Assembly: GCA_035235625.1 (NCBI GenBank)
Contig: CP141148.1
Span: 37,449,057-37,513,056 of the forward strand
DNA: 64,000 bases
Origin: Saururus chinensis
Lineage: Eukaryota > Streptophyta > Magnoliopsida > Piperales > Saururaceae
Direction: 5' to 3'
Shown here: piece after piece, positions 42,751 to 54,624 of the stretch
Layout: every line of letters begins with the position of its first letter
Numbering within the stretch: the stretch's first letter is position 1
Position numbers and translations under genes: made by a program
Notes under the pieces: model-generated
The model's input: only the letters and a program-made list of their open reading frames with translations
Database searches by the model: none
What the model was told of the DNA's origin: nothing

Positions 42751-45700
42751 TAATAACCTATATCTACGATAGATGTGGTCAACTCATCTTCCAACCACCT
42801 TTCAACAGTGGATAAATTCTCTGAGTTGTTTTCAACAATTTTATCTTTCTATTGTAACTCTCTCAGATTTACAGTAACTCCTTGAGATCTCAGTCCAGGT
42901 CGTTGTAACTATCATGTGTATTTAAAAGGAAGACAAGTCCTCCGAATAGATTAAAGAGATTTCATTCTTTCATGGTATCGAGAGCACAGGTTCCCTGAGA
43001 CCTTCTTCAGCACAATCAACGATGGCCTCTTCCTCCTCTTCATCATCAACAACCTCTTCCTCCACCTCCACTCCATCTTCCCTCTTACCCACTTCCCTGT
43101 TTGCTTCCCCTCTGCTCCAAGGCGTTGTCACCAATATTTCCCACCATGTCCCATTGAAATTAGACAATACTAATTTCCTTCTGTGGAAGTCTCAATTCCT
43201 GCCTGTCTTGCGTAGTCAAGATGTTCTAGGCTATGTCGATGGAACTATCTCTGCTCCACCCAAATATATTGCTGACTCTGAAGGCCGTTCTACCGCCACT
43301 ATTAACCCGGATTACACATCCTGGTATAGAGTGGATCAAATCCTCCAAAGTTGGATTCGAGCCACTCTCTCTAACAATGCTCTTGGCCATGTTTGGGGTA
43401 TTGACACTGCCTCTTCCTTGTGGTCCACTCTTGAACGGTTGTATGTGTCTCACTCCCAGACGCGTCTCTTGCAACTCCGGTTCCAATTGCAAACATTGAA
43501 GAAAGGAGCACTCTCCATGACTGACTATCTGGAGAAGGCCAAACTATTAGTCGATCATCTTGCTACTGCCTCCCATCCCGTTAGCCCGCAAGATTTGGTT
43601 CTTTATATTCTTGGTGGTTTAGGCCCCGAATATGAACCATTTGTTATGTCCATCACATCACGTGGTGATCCTCTGCCACTAGAAGATTTGCACAGCCTCT
43701 TAATTACTCAGGAGCATCGCCTTGAGCTGTCTTCTCAGCTTTCCACTTTGGATCTTACAAGCGCATCTGCCAACGTTTCCTCTCATTCAGGACATAACAC
43801 TGCCCATGGACGTGGTGGCCAGTCTCCCTTCACTCCCTCCAATAACAACAACCGCAGCATCAACTCCTCCCGTGGTCGTGGGAATGGTCGTGGTACTGGG
43901 CGCAGCCGAGGACGAACTTTTGTCAACAATACTCAAGGCACTGACCGTGTTACACCCTCTCGCCCAGTTTGTCAGATATGTAATCTGCCTGGCCACAATG
44001 CCATTCGTTGCTACCATCGCTTTGACCACTCATATCAGGCTGATACAAGTTCCAAGCCTGCTAATGCTCTACATGCCTCCATCACTGACTCCCAATGGTA
44101 CCCCGACTCTGGCGCTACCAACCATATTGTGCGGGATTTGAACGTGCTCTCTGATTATACTCTATACAATGGTTCTGATCAGATCCAGATCAGTGATGGT
44201 ACAGGTTTGCCAATCTACCATACTGGTTCTCTTGCTCTTAGTCCACATCTACACCTTAAAAATGTTCTCCATGTTCCCCATATTGTCAAAAATTTGCTTT
44301 CCATTTCTCAGTTAACTCGGGATCATGACTGTTTCGTTATCTTTCATGCTTTCGGTTTTTGTGTCAAGGACCGCACCACAGGCAGAACACTCCTTCAGGG
44401 CAAGAATAAGGGGGGTCTTTACAGTGTCTTGCCTCCACTCTTGTCCTCTCCGTCACCATCCTCCTTTGTTGGCAAGCGCATCTCAACTTCCACTTGGCAC
44501 AACCGACTTGGTCATTCATCATCTTCCACCATCCGGTTTTTCCTTAATCAGCACCAACTACCAGTCACCTCCAATGATTTCAAGTTTTTTTGTGAGTCCT
44601 GCCCGCTGGGTAAAGCTCATCGGCTGCCATTTGCCCCCTCATTGTCAACGGCGTCTCAGCCCTTAGAGCTTGTCTATGCAGATGTCTGGGGTCCATCACC
44701 AGTTTCTTCTATTAATGGCTTTAGGTTTTATGTTTCTTTTGTAGACTGTTTTAGTCGTTTTACTTGGATCTTTCCATTGGAGTCTAAGTCTCAAGTTTTT
44801 AGTACGTTTGTTAAATTTCGCCTTTCTATGGAGAATATATTAGAGCACCATATCAAATACTTTCAAACAGATGGGGGTGGTGAGTTTTTATCTCGCCCAT
44901 TTCGCCAATATCTTGCAAACAATGGCATTCTCCATCGGGTTAGTTGTCCCTACATGCCTCAACAAAATGGCGTTGTAGAACGAAAGCATAGACATATTGT
45001 GGAAATGGGACTTACTATGATGGCTCACTCTCATGTCCCTACCTGTTTTTGGGACTCTGCTTTTCATACTGCTATATATATTATTATTCAGTTACCTTCC
45101 AAGTCCCTGCACAACCGCTCCCCATGGGAGCTTTTATTCCACTCCAAGCCAGACTGCTCTATGCTGAGAACATTTGGGTGTGCTTGCTACCCATATCTCA
45201 GACCTTATAATTCTCATAAGCTACAATTTTGGTGGTCCCAATGTGTCTTCTTGGGCTATCACCATGCATATAAAGGCTACAAGTGTCTCCACATTTCCAG
45301 CGGACGCATATATCTCTCTCGCCATGTCATTTTTGATGAAGCTAACTTTCCTTTTGCAGCTGCCAGCAGCCCTCATCAATCCACTATACCCTCCAGCCAG
45401 CCTATTCCTCTTCCCTTACCTAGTCTTCCCTTGGCTGCCAACCCACCTCCTACCACCCCGACTCCACCAAATATTTCTTCCCCTTCAGAAACTTCACCCC
45501 TGCCAACTCCTTTACCAACAACCATACCCATCCCACCCTCTAATGACTCAGCCTCCATTCCCACACGTAGCCCCAACCCCACTCCATTGGCTCCTTCTTC
45601 TAGTCACCCACTTGCACCTCTAGCGACTCACCCCATGGTAACCCGCTCTATGACCGGCAATCTCAAACCTAAGGCCTTTATCCATACTCGTCATCCTTTG

Positions 45701-47132
45701 TGCCTCACCACTGCATTGGCATCTCCACGTGAACCTACTTGCTATTCACAAGCTACTAAATCACCTGAATGGCGGACTGCCATGGACACTGAGTTTAATG
45801 TTCTTCTCCAAAATGGCACTTGGACCTTAGTCCCGCTTCCCCCCAACAAAAATGTTATTGGATGCAAGTGGGTTTTCAAATTGAAGCGAAAGCCGGATGG
45901 TTCCATTGATCGGTATAAAGCCCGCCTCATAGCAAAGGGTTTTTCTCAAGTACTTGGACAAGACTATGGTGATACTTTCAGCCCCGTTATCAAGCCTGCA
46001 ACTATTCGACTTGTTCTTACTATAGCTTTATCCCATGGCTGGCCGATTCGTCAACTTGATGTGCAAAATGCTTTTCTACATGGCCTTCTTCAAGAGGAAG
46101 TTTATATGCAACAACCTCCAGGCTTTACTCACCTACAGTTCCCTCATCATGTGTGCCGGCTTCACAAGTCCTTATATGGCCTTAAACAAGCACCTTGGGC
46201 CTGGTTTCACCAATTGAGCACTTTTTTACTCTCTTTGGGTTTTAATGGCTCTCACTCTGATTCCTCACTCTTTATTTACAGGGATAACTAGTACATTATT
46301 TATATACTCATCTACGTTGATGATATCATCATCACAGGAAGTTCTCTGTCCTTTATTCGTACTCTTATCCAACAAATGGGCACTCAGTTTGCTCTCAAAG
46401 ACTTGGGTTCTCTACATTATTTTCTTGGCATTGAGGCAACCTTTCATGGGTCTAATCTTTATCTCTCCCAGACAAAATACATTGTTGACTTACTTGAGAG
46501 GGCTAATCTTAGTGGAATGAAGCCTATCCACACTCCATGTCAATCTGGAATTAAGCTATCTAAATATGATGGGGAACCACTTGCCGATGTCACAAGCTAC
46601 CGTAGTCTAGTCGGTGCCCTTCAATATGTCACCCTCACTCGGCCGGACATTTGCTTTGCTGTAAATCAAGTCTGCCAGTTTATGCATTCTCCCACCTCAA
46701 CACATCTTACTGCTGTCAAGCGCATCTTGCGGTATTTGAAAGCTACTCTGCATCATGGTCTTCTTCTTCACCAACACCCGTCTTTACACTTGCAGGCCTT
46801 TTCTGATGCAGACTGGGCGGGATCACCAGATGATCGTCACTCTACCTATATCTACGATAGATGTGGTCAACTCATCTTCCAACCACCTTTCAACAGTGGA
46901 TAAATTCTCTGAGTTGTTTTCAACAATTTTATCTTTCTGTTGTATTTTATCTTTCTGTTGTAACTCTCTCAGATTTACTGTAACTCCCTGAGATCTCAGT
47001 CCAGGTCGTTGTAACTATCATGTGTATTTAAAAGGAAGACAAGTCCTCCGAATAGATTAAGGAGATTTCATTCTTTCTTGAAAGGTGGTTGGAAGATGAG
47101 TTGACCACATCTATCGTAGATATAGGTTATTA
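42751..47132 (+). mobile_element. decayed Ty1/copia LTR retrotransposon inside a 55-bp inverted repeat
   Basis: The recognisable 5' LTR is about 42756-42972 and the 3' LTR about 46844-47077. They share the same sequence except about four substitutions and an 18-bp tandem duplication (ATTTTATCTTTCTGTTGT) in the 3' copy. The 5' LTR ends TTTCA and is followed by the primer binding site TGGTATCGAGAGC (42973-42985), close to the initiator-Met tRNA complement. The 3' LTR is fused directly to a truncated RNase H, so its left part and the polypurine tract are missing; the 5' LTR may also extend further left. Positions 42751-42805 and 47078-47132 are perfect inverted copies of each other. Domain order PR-IN-RT identifies copia. 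Confidence 0.85.
43022..46903 (+). pseudogene. copia gag-pol polyprotein, interrupted
   Basis: A single frame begins MASSSSSS. It shows a UBN2-type gag, a CCHC knuckle [18 protein letters not shown], protease [12 protein letters not shown], the integrase HHCC region ([19 protein letters not shown]), integrase core aspartates in YADVWGP and FQTDGGGEF, and RT with [29 protein letters not shown] and [13 protein letters not shown]. An in-frame TAG at 46289-46291 interrupts RT just before IYVDDIIITG; the same frame then continues to DADWAGSPDDRHST. RNase H stops there and reads into LTR sequence, ending at 46903. It therefore has one nonsense codon and a 3' truncation, and cannot make a full polyprotein. 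It resembles the Ale/Retrofit lineage; that is a tentative reading. Confidence 0.88.
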
Positions 47133-48900
47133 ATTTTTATATTGATCTTCATTAATAACTTTTTTTACATTGGTATAGATCCAAGAATTTGGGTTGCATT
47201 AAAATTGGAATCAAACCGAACTGAGACATTAAAATGATCAGGTTCGATTCAGTTAGGTCCCAAAGTTAAAAATCCGAGTGTATTTGGGTTTGGTTGGGAT
47301 TCATCTCGGTTTTAGAATCAGAGCATATGCATTCCTTTTGCGTTAATGACAATTATACTTTTGATTTACTTATAATTTGGGAGATAGTGATTTAAGTGGA
47401 GTTATAGTAAATTTATTTTTCCCTTACAAAGAAAAATAAAATAATATCATTACACAAAATTTTGGTTTTAAATTTAGTACTGGTTCGGTTTTGGTTTTGA
47501 TCTCCGTTCAGGTTCGGCTCATAGTATATTGGTTCCAATCTCGGTTCTGCGGTTCTGCTTACAGGTTAGCTCCTACAAGAACCGATTGTTTTGAATATGC
47601 CTTGTAGAAAAAGATTTCTCTTATGACTTAAATTGTGAAAAAAGTATGAAAGAAGAAGAAGGTGACTTGAAATGGGAAATGACAAAAGTAAGTCCTCCTT
47701 GGACTCTATTTTATGTTGGGCTTTTATTGTCTACAGATAAAATACCTAGGACATGGACTAGTTAGAAGAAATACTAATAGTTTTTTGGTTTTTGTGGGGG
47801 AGAGAAAAACAGAAAAATGGTTTTTTTCCCTTTGGGCTAGGTTGTTTGGATGCTTCACTATAGCTTTGGGATTGTTTGTGCTTCTCTTGATAAGTGATTT
47901 AGAGCTTTTTTTGTGGGTATTCTTCTAACTTTATCTTGATTTATGATTGAGCTTGTTTAGTAGCATAAGCAATTGGTTAAACTACGTTAAATTTGTGCTC
48001 TTTTCATTGTTGGCTTGATTGGGGCTTGAGCTTAATTGATTGTTGATCTTCACATCACCGTTCGCTTGAGTTGGGGACAACAGCTTGCTACTTAAACTTG
48101 TTTTTTTAACTCAATATTTGTATTCTTATTTCCAATAGGCCCATCCCGAACAGAGATCATGCCTACCAAAAATGGAGGATAGAAAACAAGAACAATGCTT
48201 CTGCATAAACTATTAATGTCAATGTATTCCAAACAATTTATCACTAGCAATAGCATGTTCATTTAATTTTGTTCTCTTAAGGAAATAGGCTGGATGATTT
48301 TGATTGTAAAAGTCAAGGTATTTCTTGATGGAGAAATAAGATTAAGAAAACATCTTGGCCAAATTAATTCCATGTAACAATTTGTTAATTTTTCTATTTA
48401 TAAATTGTTAAGGAACAATTAACAATAATGGTAGCTCTGTAATGCTAGGGTAGTCAATGACCTGTGAGCTCATTGCTACTTGAGAGTTCCATGGGTTGAC
48501 CAGTAGTAGTTAGAGAAATATATTAGGGAAAGTCTAACTGCCATGCATCACACGCATATTTAGTGAATTTAAGGATTAATAATTTTTATCTCAATTTGGG
48601 AGATAATATAACTTTCCAACATAATCAATGATCATTTTCCAAAGATGAAGCATGACTCCATTCATAATTTGGATTTTAAAAAAAATAATGCACAATAAAT
48701 CAGGTAGAATTTTTTTCAAGGCAAGTACATTGACTAACTATCCAAGTCATAATAAACGAGGTTCACAAATATGGATAGAAAATTAAATGTACCATATCAT
48801 AACAATATCAAATTCCATAATTAATCAAGTCATCCATCTAACTACAAGTCTTGCATTGGTTAGAAATTAACAACTAAATAGAATTGTCTCTCACTCTATT
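47133..48900. other. repeat-rich spacer
   Basis: No gene recognised. At 47190-47570 there are many dispersed GGTTCGGTTT / AACCGAAC-like words, a pattern common in degenerate plant repeats. The rest is AT-rich. Confidence 0.5.
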
Positions 48901-50108
48901 ATTACAATAATAACTAAAGTTACTAACATATTATAACTAAATCCTACTAGTGCTACATCATCCCCAATCAACTGCCTAGTCTCGATCCTGTTAGTCCTCA
49001 TTAGAAGAACCTGCACAACCCAAGTTACTTAGTATAAATACTCAGTAGGATAGCAAAATCAAACTAATAAATTCATGTGGTGCATTACATTTTATGTAAG
49101 TCATTTAAGGGTTCCATTTGTTTCAATTTATAGTAAATAATTCTACTGTTAATCCCATTAGTTCCCCTAGAAAAAATGGGTAACCCATCTTCTTCCATAA
49201 ACAAACAAACATATCACATGTCATCCTATATAAGTGATAGGTAACAAAACCCACCCTAGAACATCCTCTAAGGTGTGTGTAAGTATCACACCCTAAAAGT
49301 TTCAAAATCAATTTTTGTAAATTAAAACAACAGGTATAATTTTTTTTATCAAAACATTTGTTAAGATATCTCGGGGTATGAGTCATTCATTTTTCAAACA
49401 TGAGAATATCAAATCAAAGTACAAAATAATCAATGCTAACCATTTTTTAAATCAAATGGGGTCCTGCCCAAGTACTTATCTTAATATCCTCATATACACA
49501 AATATAAATAGATTAGCACTCGTGTGCATACAATTCTCCACCTTTGAGGTAGATAACATTTGTACATGTCATTGTCACATACATAGATTCCCCAACAAAA
49601 CTTTAATCCGACATGGTAGTTGCACCACACGGATGTTGAGTATACAAGTATGCCCAGTAAGATGGCTAAACAATAACCACAACATTATAACAAAAATATA
49701 GACATTTGATAATCACATTAAATAATTAACCCTTTAACATAAACAAAAAGGTTGACTAAGTTTGTGGCAACATCAATGAGATCTTCATGACTCCTCAAAG
49801 TGTATACTACTCTAAAAAGTAGCTTCAGTCTCTTTTTAAATACTATTGCCCTCTTCATCTATGTAATAAAGCTAAGGCTTATAAGGGCTCATAGACCCAA
49901 GTGGTTAAAATTCTTCGATTATCGAGACTTCCTTTGTCGTATTGGCTAAAGTCATGCTTATTTCAGCTATAACTCATTAGAACCATCTTTTGGGCCATGA
50001 GGAGAGAATCTACAATCAAACACACTTATGCCAAGGGGAGCTAGAAGCCATGGTCATCTTTGCAACCCGAAGCCTCTTCTACGTGGCTACAAGGGTGAAC
50101 CTATGGAG

Positions 50109-50250
50109 TTGAACCTAACACTTGGCCCATACATCCATAAGTGTCATACACAATGATTTAAAGTATCTACTCTCTAAATTGTTGACACTAGGCCCATACG
50201 TCTATAAGTGTCAAACACAATAGTTTAAGGTCTCTACTCTCTAGATTGCC
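50109..50250. repeat. tandem duplication, about 70-bp period
   Basis: Two copies of a unit with GGCCCATACRTCYATAAGTG and CTACTCTCTARATTG, at about 50109-50180 and 50182-50250, differing at a few positions. Confidence 0.8.
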
Positions 50251-50749
50251 CAAATTTAGGGTTTACTTATCATTATTCACACATATTTCTATTATGTGAT
50301 TAGATATTTACTTACATTTATTATTCAAGTAAATTACACCAAAATGTTCCTCATTGGTGGAAAAAAAGATATCTAAAAATATTATTAAAACATAGACCGA
50401 AGTGTCAACAGTCATCCCATTGACGCACAATGTTGATGGTCACCAATGACACATTAGTCCTTGCTGACAATAGTTAGATTAATGTAAACCTAGTTCACCA
50501 ATGTTGCCATCAATGCATTGGTTCCTCTACTGATGCCTAGTATAACACTCACGCACCCCCATGTGTCGATGCTAACAATTGTTTATCTTCTCCTAACCAT
50601 TGACTTCATCATTGACAAATTGATGAATGTAAATGATTAGATAAGAAGTGTTCTCAAACTGGTGCCAAGACAAATCCCTTATAATCAATCCTTTAAATAA
50701 AACTTGTACATGCATAAAACATAAAATTCATGCCTTTATAAGCTAAAAA

Positions 50750-51545
50750 ATAACACTTAGAAATCTAAAATCATAATTTTAACTTGATAGTTTCATGTCC
50801 ATGAACTTAAAGTCATCTCATACAAAATACTCCAACATAAAACGATAAATTCATAATGATTTGTGTAACCCATAATCCCTAATATCATGCATTTTTCTAT
50901 GTTAAAAAACATAAAGGGTTCAAGGTTACCAATCTAAACTTTTTCACGAAATAAAAAAAATTATTTCTCACATGCGTTGTCTATCATTCCTTGAAGAATT
51001 TATTCTCTCTCTTGATTTTTATTTATTTGGTGTGGCCTTGACCTTCTCCCTTTTGATTTTGAGAAGTTTAAGTCTCAAAGTGTCAAAAGGTATTTATAAG
51101 GGAGAATGAATGAAATTGTGATATATAACCATCAAGGTTATATAAGATAAATATAAAACTTAGAAGTCTATAATCATAAGTTTAACTTGATAGTTTCATG
51201 TCTATGAACTTAAAGTTATCTCATGCAAAATATTCCAACATAAAACCATAAATTCATAATACTTTGAGTAAGTAATAATCTCTTATCATGTTTTTCTATA
51301 TGTTTAAAGATCATACAGGGTTCAAAGTTAGCAATTTGATCTTTTTCATGAAATAAAAATTCTTTCTCACATGCATTGTTGGTTATTTCCTGCAGAATTT
51401 ATTCCCTCCCCTAATTATTCTTAATTTGGTGCGACCTTGATCTTCTCTATTTTGATTCTGAGACATTTTTTAAAGAAATGGGAGTTTCAGGGGCCTCAAA
51501 AGGTATTTATAAGGGAGAAAAAACAAAATTCTGGGATATAATCGT
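50750..51545. repeat. tandem duplication, about 396-bp period
   Basis: Copies at about 50750-51138 and 51148-51545 share ACTTGATAGTTTCATGTC, TCCAACATAAAAC, GGGTTCAARGTTA, GCAGAATTTATTC/GAAGAATTTATTC and AAAAGGTATTTATAAGGGAG in order, with many substitutions. The TATTTATAAGGGAG could be a TATA region of an old LTR. Confidence 0.75.
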
Positions 51546-52429
51546 CAAATTGAGCAATTTTTAGCCCATCGACAGAATTGCCCTGAATGTCTATGCCCCC
51601 ACCACTTAGCCATTTGTGTTGTATAACTGAACCACAGTTCAACTTCGACGGTCATAACTTCCTCATTCAGACTCTAATTAAGGCATTTTTGTGGCATTTC
51701 AAATATATTTTTATCTACTTTATAAACCCAAAAGATAAAAAAAATCTATCTATAAACAAAATTATGCTATGAAGAAGGTCTAATGGTCAAATTAGTGCTC
51801 ATTAGTGATGTGTTTGTGTAGGTCACCAACAATACCTCAAGTACAACTTTGGATGACCATAACTTGTTCATCTGAACTTCAATTCATGCTCTATTGGTGG
51901 TGTTTTGAAGCACTATTTGTCTACTTTATATCCCAAAGTTTCATACTAAAAATATAATTAAAAAGTAAGCTATTACACTGAAAAGGCTGAAGGGTCAAAT
52001 TCACTATTTTTTATGTGGGCTTAGAAATTTTCATGATGTTACATAGACAACAACTTTCTCCTCGTTCGAACTCTGATTTCCATATTCTTAGTGTGTCTTA
52101 GAAGTTCTTTTTGAATACTTTTTAATACTAAAGTTTATAGACACAAAATCCATCTACAAAGGAAGATATTTTATAGAGAAAATTTAAAGAGAAAAGACTT
52201 AAAGGTCAAACTCACTATTTTCCATATAGCCAAATTTTGTAAATTTAGGAAATCTTAGGTGTAAAATACTACCCATGGTCTGAAATCCACCAAGGAGTGT
52301 TATCACCTAACATAGCCCCAAATAACCTTGACAAAGAAGGGTTGGGCCCACAACTACTCCTAAACAAACATGTGGGAGACAAATAGGATGTTAGTAAACC
52401 TTGTCAATTTGTACAATAAATGATTTTTG

Positions 52430-52720
52430 AAGATCGATTATGAGCCCAACTCATGCAGAGCTCCGACTATTGGGGAGATGCAACAACACAACTATATTTA
52501 TAGCTCATCCAATGAGCTAAGACTCATAATGACATCTCAAACCCTATTTGTCTCCTTGTGACTAAGGTCGAAACTTACAACTACTATTGGTTCATTAACC
52601 AAGTGAGTTGGTAGCCCATGGCCATGTTCACTCCATGAACTAGTTTCATACCCCACTGAGGATATTTTAGTCTTTCACTGGATTAAGTATTATTCCCCAA
52701 TTTAAAGCCATCTAACCTTG
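52430..52720 (+). repeat. dispersed repeat, copy 1
   Basis: Contains GAGCCCAACTCATGCAGAGC, CTATTGGTTCATTAACCAAG and ATATTTTAGTCTTTCACTG in the same order and orientation as related words at 63130-63460. Probably part of an old retrotransposon. Confidence 0.6.
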
Positions 52721-53596
52721 TTTGAAGGTATTTTATTATTTATCTAGATTAGGTATTACTCCCCAATCCAAAGCCATCTCACTCCTTTTAATTAATCCTT
52801 ATTAATCTCATTCCATTAACATATGGTTTGTACATTATCAATTATTCCAGCTTTGAGCCTTACCCTCCTCTCTCACTGATTGACCCATCGAAGATGGAGG
52901 AGGGAAAGGAGTTGTGTTGCATCCTCTATGTTATTGCCCTCTTATCATGGATTGGTTGAACTCCTCCTAAGAGGGGATTGTGGTGGCAATGAGGCATTGC
53001 CATAGGACCAACCTTGGTTATCGCACTTCTTGCCAAAGCTGGGCTGATGCACAAAGGAGAAAACATATGGAAGGTAGCAGTGTTCCCCTACTCGCCTCTT
53101 CCTATTGCCCGAATAAAGCTGATCTCAAAGGGGAGGCAAATTCACTGCAACGAAAACACCTCCTACACCAACCCTCCTGCATACTCCAATCTAGGACAAA
53201 AAGGGAAGCCGGTGCAATAATGGCTCACTTCCATCATTGTTGGTAGTCCACTCAACGATCGAAGATCTAAGAAGAAAAGAAAAGAGAACCCAGGGAGAGG
53301 TGGCTTGAAAGTTTGTGGTGCTTTGTGTATGACATCAAGCCTCCAATAGTCACCTTCCCATTTTAACTAAATTAACAACTTTAAATCAATTTAATTAATT
53401 TAAGGGTTAATTTACTAATTTAACATGCAATGGATTAAAACAACCCTAATGGACAACTATCTAGAGTGTGAAAACAATAAACAATCACATACAATGCACA
53501 CAAGATTTCCACGCAAGAAACCCATGTAAGATAAACTACGAGACCTCATTCAGCCTTGTAAAATCCATTGTGTATAAAAGTTTGAAACAAGTCGCT

Positions 53597-53654
53597 TAAC
53601 TATAATTTCTAATTTACTCAAGATATAACTATAATTTCTAATTTACTCAAGATA
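53597..53654. repeat. 29-bp tandem duplication
   Basis: Two consecutive copies of a unit containing ACTATAATTTCTAATTTACT and ending CAAGATA. Confidence 0.85.
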
Positions 53655-54624
53655 CATTTCACTTCTTGCTAATCCAAACTCCCTCTGGTGGGTGTCTTTC
53701 ATGCCAACTTTTCCACCACTATGGTCTTCAATATTTAAAGCACATGATTATCTTTAGATCTCCACTACAAAATAATAACTGCAATACCATTAATCACTTT
53801 CAAACAATTAGGCACTCTCACGAATAAGAAAACATAGATTTTTGGGGTATGGGCTCTCAAATAAAACCTCTGAAAGAATAAAAATAATTTCAACATATTT
53901 GATCGACTCAAGATAGAAAGACGAACAAGCAAATGTTCACTTGAATCAGAGAGTTGACAATAACAAGAAAATAGAGACAAAAATTACCTCCAAATTAACC
54001 TAGGGTTTTTCTTTAGCAAAACAAACCTCCTCTTCTTGGGGTTTTTGTCAAACACACCTATTTATAGGTAGAGTAGGTCAGGCTACACTATTAGGTTAAG
54101 TTTGAACCAAAATTAGCATATTTTATAAAATTGCCCTGCAAATTGACCAGGCAATCAAGCTCTAAAGCTTAACTTTAAGAGATTGGAACATTAAACAACA
54201 TATCAACCTACCACGACTCTACTAGAATCTCTAATTTAATAGGGTAATTGATCGACTTATAGAAATTAAACTTGTGCTTCTGCTGACATTTTCTAGATGT
54301 GGATCAATGGACCAAAGTGTAAAATTACTCACTCCGTCCTATATTAATAGCTCCAATTGAAAAAAATTATTGTTCCACATTAATTGCTCTATTTGGCTTA
54401 ATCTAAGCCGTTAGATGTTCTAAAAAAACATCTCAAGAGCTTCTCACACAATTAAATGTTTTTAGCTAATTTCCTGGCCATGAGAGCGAGTGAGATGTAG
54501 TCGGCATCTTTGTAGCCATTATAGACAAGAAAAGCTTCGGGGCTGCCCTTGCTAAGGCAGCTCATGGCGAGAAGGAGCTCAGACTTGGAGCCAACCTCGA
54601 GACCAAACCAGAAGGGGGAGCCGA

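Larger units (their letters stand above)
48900..54325. other. LTR-retrotransposon-derived repeat block, no coding remnants
   Basis: No protein domain seen. The text is typical of retrotransposon LTR or leader DNA: repeated GGTCATAACTTCCTCATT / GACCATAACTTGTTCATC phrases near 51645 and 51855, a TATTTATAAGGGAGAA phrase in each of two tandem units, and a segment (52430-52720) also present near 63130-63460. Local duplications are listed separately. Confidence 0.5.

Noticed and set aside
43226..45930. overlapping open frames on both strands within the copia element
   Set aside because: Shadows of the gag-pol frame in other phases.
47713..47928. 71-codon hydrophobic open frame
   Set aside because: AT-rich spacer, Leu/Phe/Trp-rich by composition, no motif.
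50109..50250. possible CRISPR-like array
   Set aside because: Only two adjacent imperfect copies in plant nuclear DNA; a simple tandem duplication.
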